Below are positions 5,206 through 6,851 of a DNA stretch of 6,851 nt, piece by piece. Numbering within the stretch: the stretch's first letter is position 1; the number at the start of each line of letters is the position of its first letter. Source of the stretch: Actinocrinis sp046724665 (lineage in GTDB: Bacteria > Actinomycetota > Actinomycetes > Streptomycetales > Catenulisporaceae); NCBI GenBank assembly GCA_046724665.1, contig JBKOWZ010000006.1:1-6851 (forward strand), given 5' to 3'. The notes beneath the pieces were generated by a model. That model made no database searches. It was not told the DNA's origin and saw only the letters and a list, made by a program, of their open reading frames with translations. A program made the position numbers and the translations under genes.

Positions 5206-6510
5206 TCAGCGCTCTTCTTCGGCCGGCCGCACGGACACCGGCAGCTCGACCAGCCCGCGCAGCAGCGAGCTGTTCTCCCACTTGAGCTGCTGCGGCTCGA
5301 CGGCCAGGCGCAGGTGCGGGTAGCGGGCGATCAGCCGGCTGAGCGCGACCTCGATCTGCATCTTGGCCAGCGGAACGCCGATGCAGTAATGGATGCCGTG
5401 GCCGAAGGCCATGCTGCCCAGCGGCTTTCGGGTCACGTCCAGCCGGTCCGGGTCGGGGTAGCGCCCCGGGTCGCGGTTGGCCGAGTGCCAGGACAGCGCC
5501 AGGATCTGCCCGGCCGGGATCACCTTGTCGCCGACCTGGATCTCGTCCTTGGTGAACCGGAAGGTGCCGACCCCGGACGGTCCGTCGAAGCGCAGCAGTT
5601 CGTCCACCGCGGCGGGCATCAGCGAAGGGTCGGCGCGCAGCTTGGCCAGCTCGCCGGGGTGGGTCAGCAGGTTCTGCGCGGCGTTCCCGATCGAGTAGAT
5701 CGTGGTGATGTGCCCGGCGACCACCAGCACGAAGAGCATCGCCACCAGCTCGCCCTGGGTGAGCCGGTCGCCGTTGTCGGTGACGCGCACCAGCTCGCTG
5801 GTCATGTCGTCGCCGGGGTTGGCCCGCTTCTCGTCGATCAGCGCGTTGGCGTACTCGACCACCCTGCGGGACGCCTCGGCCACCTCGTCGGGGTCCTGGC
5901 CCGCGCCGACCAGCTTCAGCGCCCACAGCCGGAACTGCTCGCGGTCCTGCTCGGGCATCCCGAACAGCTCGGCGATGATGGTGATCGGCAGCCGGACCGC
6001 GTACTCGTCCATCAGGTCCACCACCTCGCGGTCGGCGAACGCGTCGAGCAGCCGGTCGGCCACCTGCTCGATGTGCGGGCGAAGCCGCTCCACCCGCGCC
6101 GCGGTGAACGCCTTGCCGACCAGCGCGCGCAGCCGGGTGTGCCGCGGCGGATCGCTGTTGAGCATGTGCGAGGCGAGCTCGTCGTCGAAGCCGACCCCGG
6201 CATGGCCGGCGTCCTGCCCGCTCTCGCTCTCGCCGTCCTGCTCGGCGTCGGCGGCGGGTTGCTCGTCCGGCTCGATCCCGCTGTGCCGGGCGAACAGCTC
6301 GTTCATCCGCCGGCCGTCCTTGCTCACCCGCGGGTCATTCGTCAGGGCTTTGACGTCGTCGTACCCGGTCACCAGCCAGACCTTGGCGCCGTGCGCGAAC
6401 ACCACCTCGTGCGCCGGCCCGGCGGCCCGGAACTTCGCCAGCAGTTCGTACGGGTTCTGCATGAAGTCCCCGGGGACGCGCTCGAGGTGCTGGAACGGTT
6501 CGGCTTCCAT
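5206..6510 (-). CDS. Cytochrome P450 (bacterial class I) with atypical I-helix
   Basis: The protein has 434 residues and is soluble, with no membrane anchor. P450 landmarks appear in order: C-helix DPPRHTRLR (120-128), I-helix AGHITT (265-270), K-helix ELLR (304-307), and heme-binding FGHGIHYCIG (369-378) with Cys376 as thiolate ligand. Two oddities are present. Ile268 replaces the Asp/Glu that normally precedes the I-helix threonine. Residues about 77-107 form a Gly/Ala/Asp/Glu-rich, very acidic segment in the B-C region, where most relatives have a short loop, making the protein about 30 residues longer than usual. The ATG at 6510 has AAGAGGAG at 6527-6520; the open frame continues to 6678 but that extension is basic, low-complexity and covers the intergenic inverted repeat. 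As first gene of the operon it may oxidise the hydrazine scaffold, an amino-acid precursor or a late intermediate. Substrate cannot be inferred. It would need a ferredoxin and reductase encoded elsewhere. Confidence 0.93.
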   Translation of the reverse strand: MEAEPFQHLERVPGDFMQNPYELLAKFRAAGPAHEVVFAHGAKVWLVTGYDDVKALTNDPRVSKDGRRMNELFARHSGIEPDEQPAADAEQDGESESGQDAGHAGVGFDDELASHMLNSDPPRHTRLRALVGKAFTAARVERLRPHIEQVADRLLDAFADREVVDLMDEYAVRLPITIIAELFGMPEQDREQFRLWALKLVGAGQDPDEVAEASRRVVEYANALIDEKRANPGDDMTSELVRVTDNGDRLTQGELVAMLFVLVVAGHITTIYSIGNAAQNLLTHPGELAKLRADPSLMPAAVDELLRFDGPSGVGTFRFTKDEIQVGDKVIPAGQILALSWHSANRDPGRYPDPDRLDVTRKPLGSMAFGHGIHYCIGVPLAKMQIEVALSRLIARYPHLRLAVEPQQLKWENSSLLRGLVELPVSVRPAEEER

Positions 6511-6519
6511 GCGCTGGGG

Positions 6520-6527
6520 CTCCTCTT
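6520..6527 (-). promoter_or_regulatory. Shine-Dalgarno of the P450 gene
   Basis: On the minus strand this reads AAGAGGAG with nine bases to ATG 6510. It favours this start over the upstream in-frame ATG at 6678, and the protein then begins just before a typical P450 N-terminus (FMQNPYELL). Confidence 0.6.
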
Positions 6528-6575
6528 CGACCTGGGGGCGGCGGCGCCGCGCTTCGGGCTCCAGTGACGAGAGGA

Positions 6576-6589
6576 GCGGGCGAACCCGC
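6576..6589 (-). other. Short GC hairpin in the P450 leader
   Basis: GCGGG and CCCGC flank a four-base loop, giving a perfect 5-base-pair stem between the inverted repeat and the P450 start. It could be a 5'-UTR structure, but stems this short are frequent by chance at this GC content. No U-tract follows on either strand, so it does not look like an intrinsic terminator. Confidence 0.25.
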
Positions 6590-6591
6590 GG

Positions 6592-6626
6592 TGATACAGG
6601 GCGTCCGGCGGCGGCGCGCTGTATCA
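6592..6626. promoter_or_regulatory. Inverted repeat in the divergent intergenic region, candidate operator
   Basis: TGATACAG at 6592-6599 is exactly mirrored by CTGTATCA at 6619-6626. The arms extend inward to 12 bases with a single mismatch (G6600 against G6618), leaving an 11-base spacer. The outer parts are locally AT-rich within a very GC-rich region. It sits between the divergent P450 operon and the plus-strand gene, where one regulator bound here could control both directions. No regulator gene is visible in the window and I could not place convincing -35/-10 boxes. A hairpin in the transcript is the alternative reading. Confidence 0.55.
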
Positions 6627-6685
6627 GAACGCGTCCCCGCGGGCCTCCACCCGGTGAAGGCGTCACGTCCCGCCGCACTTTCCCC

Positions 6686-6693
6686 GCAGGAGG
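6686..6693 (+). promoter_or_regulatory. Strong Shine-Dalgarno before the 13-codon ORF
   Basis: GCAGGAGG lies eight bases before ATG 6702 and contains the AGGAGG core complementary to the 16S rRNA 3' end. It is the strongest ribosome-binding site in the window, yet it serves only a 13-codon frame. Confidence 0.5.
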
Positions 6694-6701
6694 ACTCAGA
6701 C

Positions 6702-6743
6702 ATGGAACCCACGCACCGTTCGAACTTCCCGACGGGAGGCTGA
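6702..6743 (+). CDS. Putative 13-residue peptide MEPTHRSNFPTGG (leader or small ORF)
   Basis: This is a complete frame of 13 codons plus TGA, opening the plus-strand direction. Its AGGAGG site is ideally spaced. The last codons (GGA GGC) overlap the GGGAGG Shine-Dalgarno of the next gene at 6734-6739, and its stop lies four bases before ATG 6748, in a different frame. Ribosomes finishing this ORF would therefore occupy or release the next start, suggesting translational coupling or attenuation. There is no run of a single amino acid, so no amino-acid-sensing leader can be named. The Gly-Gly end is notable, but I do not recognise the peptide as a known RiPP precursor. It may also be a chance frame. 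Confidence 0.35.
   Translation: MEPTHRSNFPTGG
6734..6739 (+). promoter_or_regulatory. Shine-Dalgarno of the divergent plus-strand gene
   Basis: GGGAGG is spaced eight bases from ATG 6748. It lies inside the last codons of the 13-codon ORF, so translation of that ORF would directly affect access to this site. Confidence 0.6.
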
Positions 6744-6747
6744 GACG

Positions 6748-6851
6748 ATGACGACGACCAGCCAGGAGACGGCGGCCGAGCTCAGCGGGGTACTCGACGC
6801 CGTGCAGGCGCCGCAGCAGGCCGACACCGCGCCGGCCGGCCAGGCCGATAC
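6748..6851 (+). CDS. N-terminal fragment of an unidentified gene, divergent from the operon
   Basis: There are 34 full codons from ATG with no stop before the window ends. The visible N-terminus is Thr/Ala/Gln-rich (MTTTSQETAAELSG, then an Ala/Gln/Pro-rich stretch). It has no signal peptide, membrane segment or recognisable motif and looks like a disordered lead-in to a domain further on. The good Shine-Dalgarno and GC-rich third codon positions support a real gene. Its divergent position suggests it may be a regulator, transporter or second biosynthetic operon sharing the central control region, but function cannot be read. Confidence 0.65.
   Translation, partial: MTTTSQETAAELSGVLDAVQAPQQADTAPAGQAD

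Noticed and set aside
4870..6567. 565-codon plus-strand ORF antisense to the P450 and N-hydroxylase
   Set aside because: Long antisense frames are expected at this GC content. The translation is a His/Arg/Gln/Val-rich shadow without domains, whereas the minus strand has a complete P450.
6576..6589. Intrinsic transcription terminator in the intergenic region
   Set aside because: The stem has only five base pairs with no T-tract on either side, and it lies upstream of genes in both directions.
6636..6643. CCCGCGGG palindrome
   Set aside because: An 8-base GC palindrome is expected by chance in DNA of this composition.
6511..6678. Upstream extension of the P450 to an ATG at 6678
   Set aside because: The added 56 residues are basic and low-complexity, not P450-like, and cover the inverted repeat. 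The ATG at 6510 has a good Shine-Dalgarno and a normal P450 N-terminus.

Overview
The window reads as one end of a contig from a high-GC actinomycete, probably Streptomyces or a relative. The evidence is G+C of roughly 70 percent by eye, strong G/C bias at third codon positions, GTG/ATG starts, and dense 4-base gene overlaps. The first 31 bases are not genomic: they match the Illumina Nextera read-2 transposase adapter, so the leftmost gene is cut by the contig end.

Layout, right to left on the minus strand, is a single tightly packed operon: cytochrome P450 (5206-6510), FAD/NADPH amino-acid N-hydroxylase of the lysine N6-/ornithine N5-monooxygenase family (3789-5147), a 515-residue PP-loop ATPase (2245-3792), a small cupin (1864-2241), a methionyl-tRNA-synthetase-like protein (185-1867), and the first 52 codons of a DAO-type FAD oxidoreductase (32-188). 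Three junctions are 4-base ATGA/GTGA overlaps and a fourth gap is 3 bases. To the right is a 237-base divergent intergenic region. It holds a near-perfect 12-base inverted repeat, a 13-codon ORF with a strong ribosome-binding site, and the start of a plus-strand gene (6748 onward) that runs off the window.

The combination of N-hydroxylase, cupin, MetRS-like protein and DAO-type oxidase matches, from family knowledge, the hydrazine-forming machinery described for s56-p1 (Spb38/Spb40) and triacsin (Tri26-28). In those pathways lysine is N6-hydroxylated, a cupin/MetRS-like protein joins it to a second amino acid such as glycine through an N-N bond, and a FAD oxidase cleaves the product to release a small hydrazino acid (hydrazinoacetic acid). 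I infer that this locus makes a hydrazine-, hydrazide-, diazo- or other N-N-containing specialised metabolite.

Three features depart from what I know of those clusters. The cupin and MetRS-like parts are separate, overlapping genes rather than one fusion. A PP-loop ATPase with a CxxC pair sits between hydroxylase and cupin. The P450 has isoleucine where the I-helix acid normally lies. The final product cannot be read from this window.
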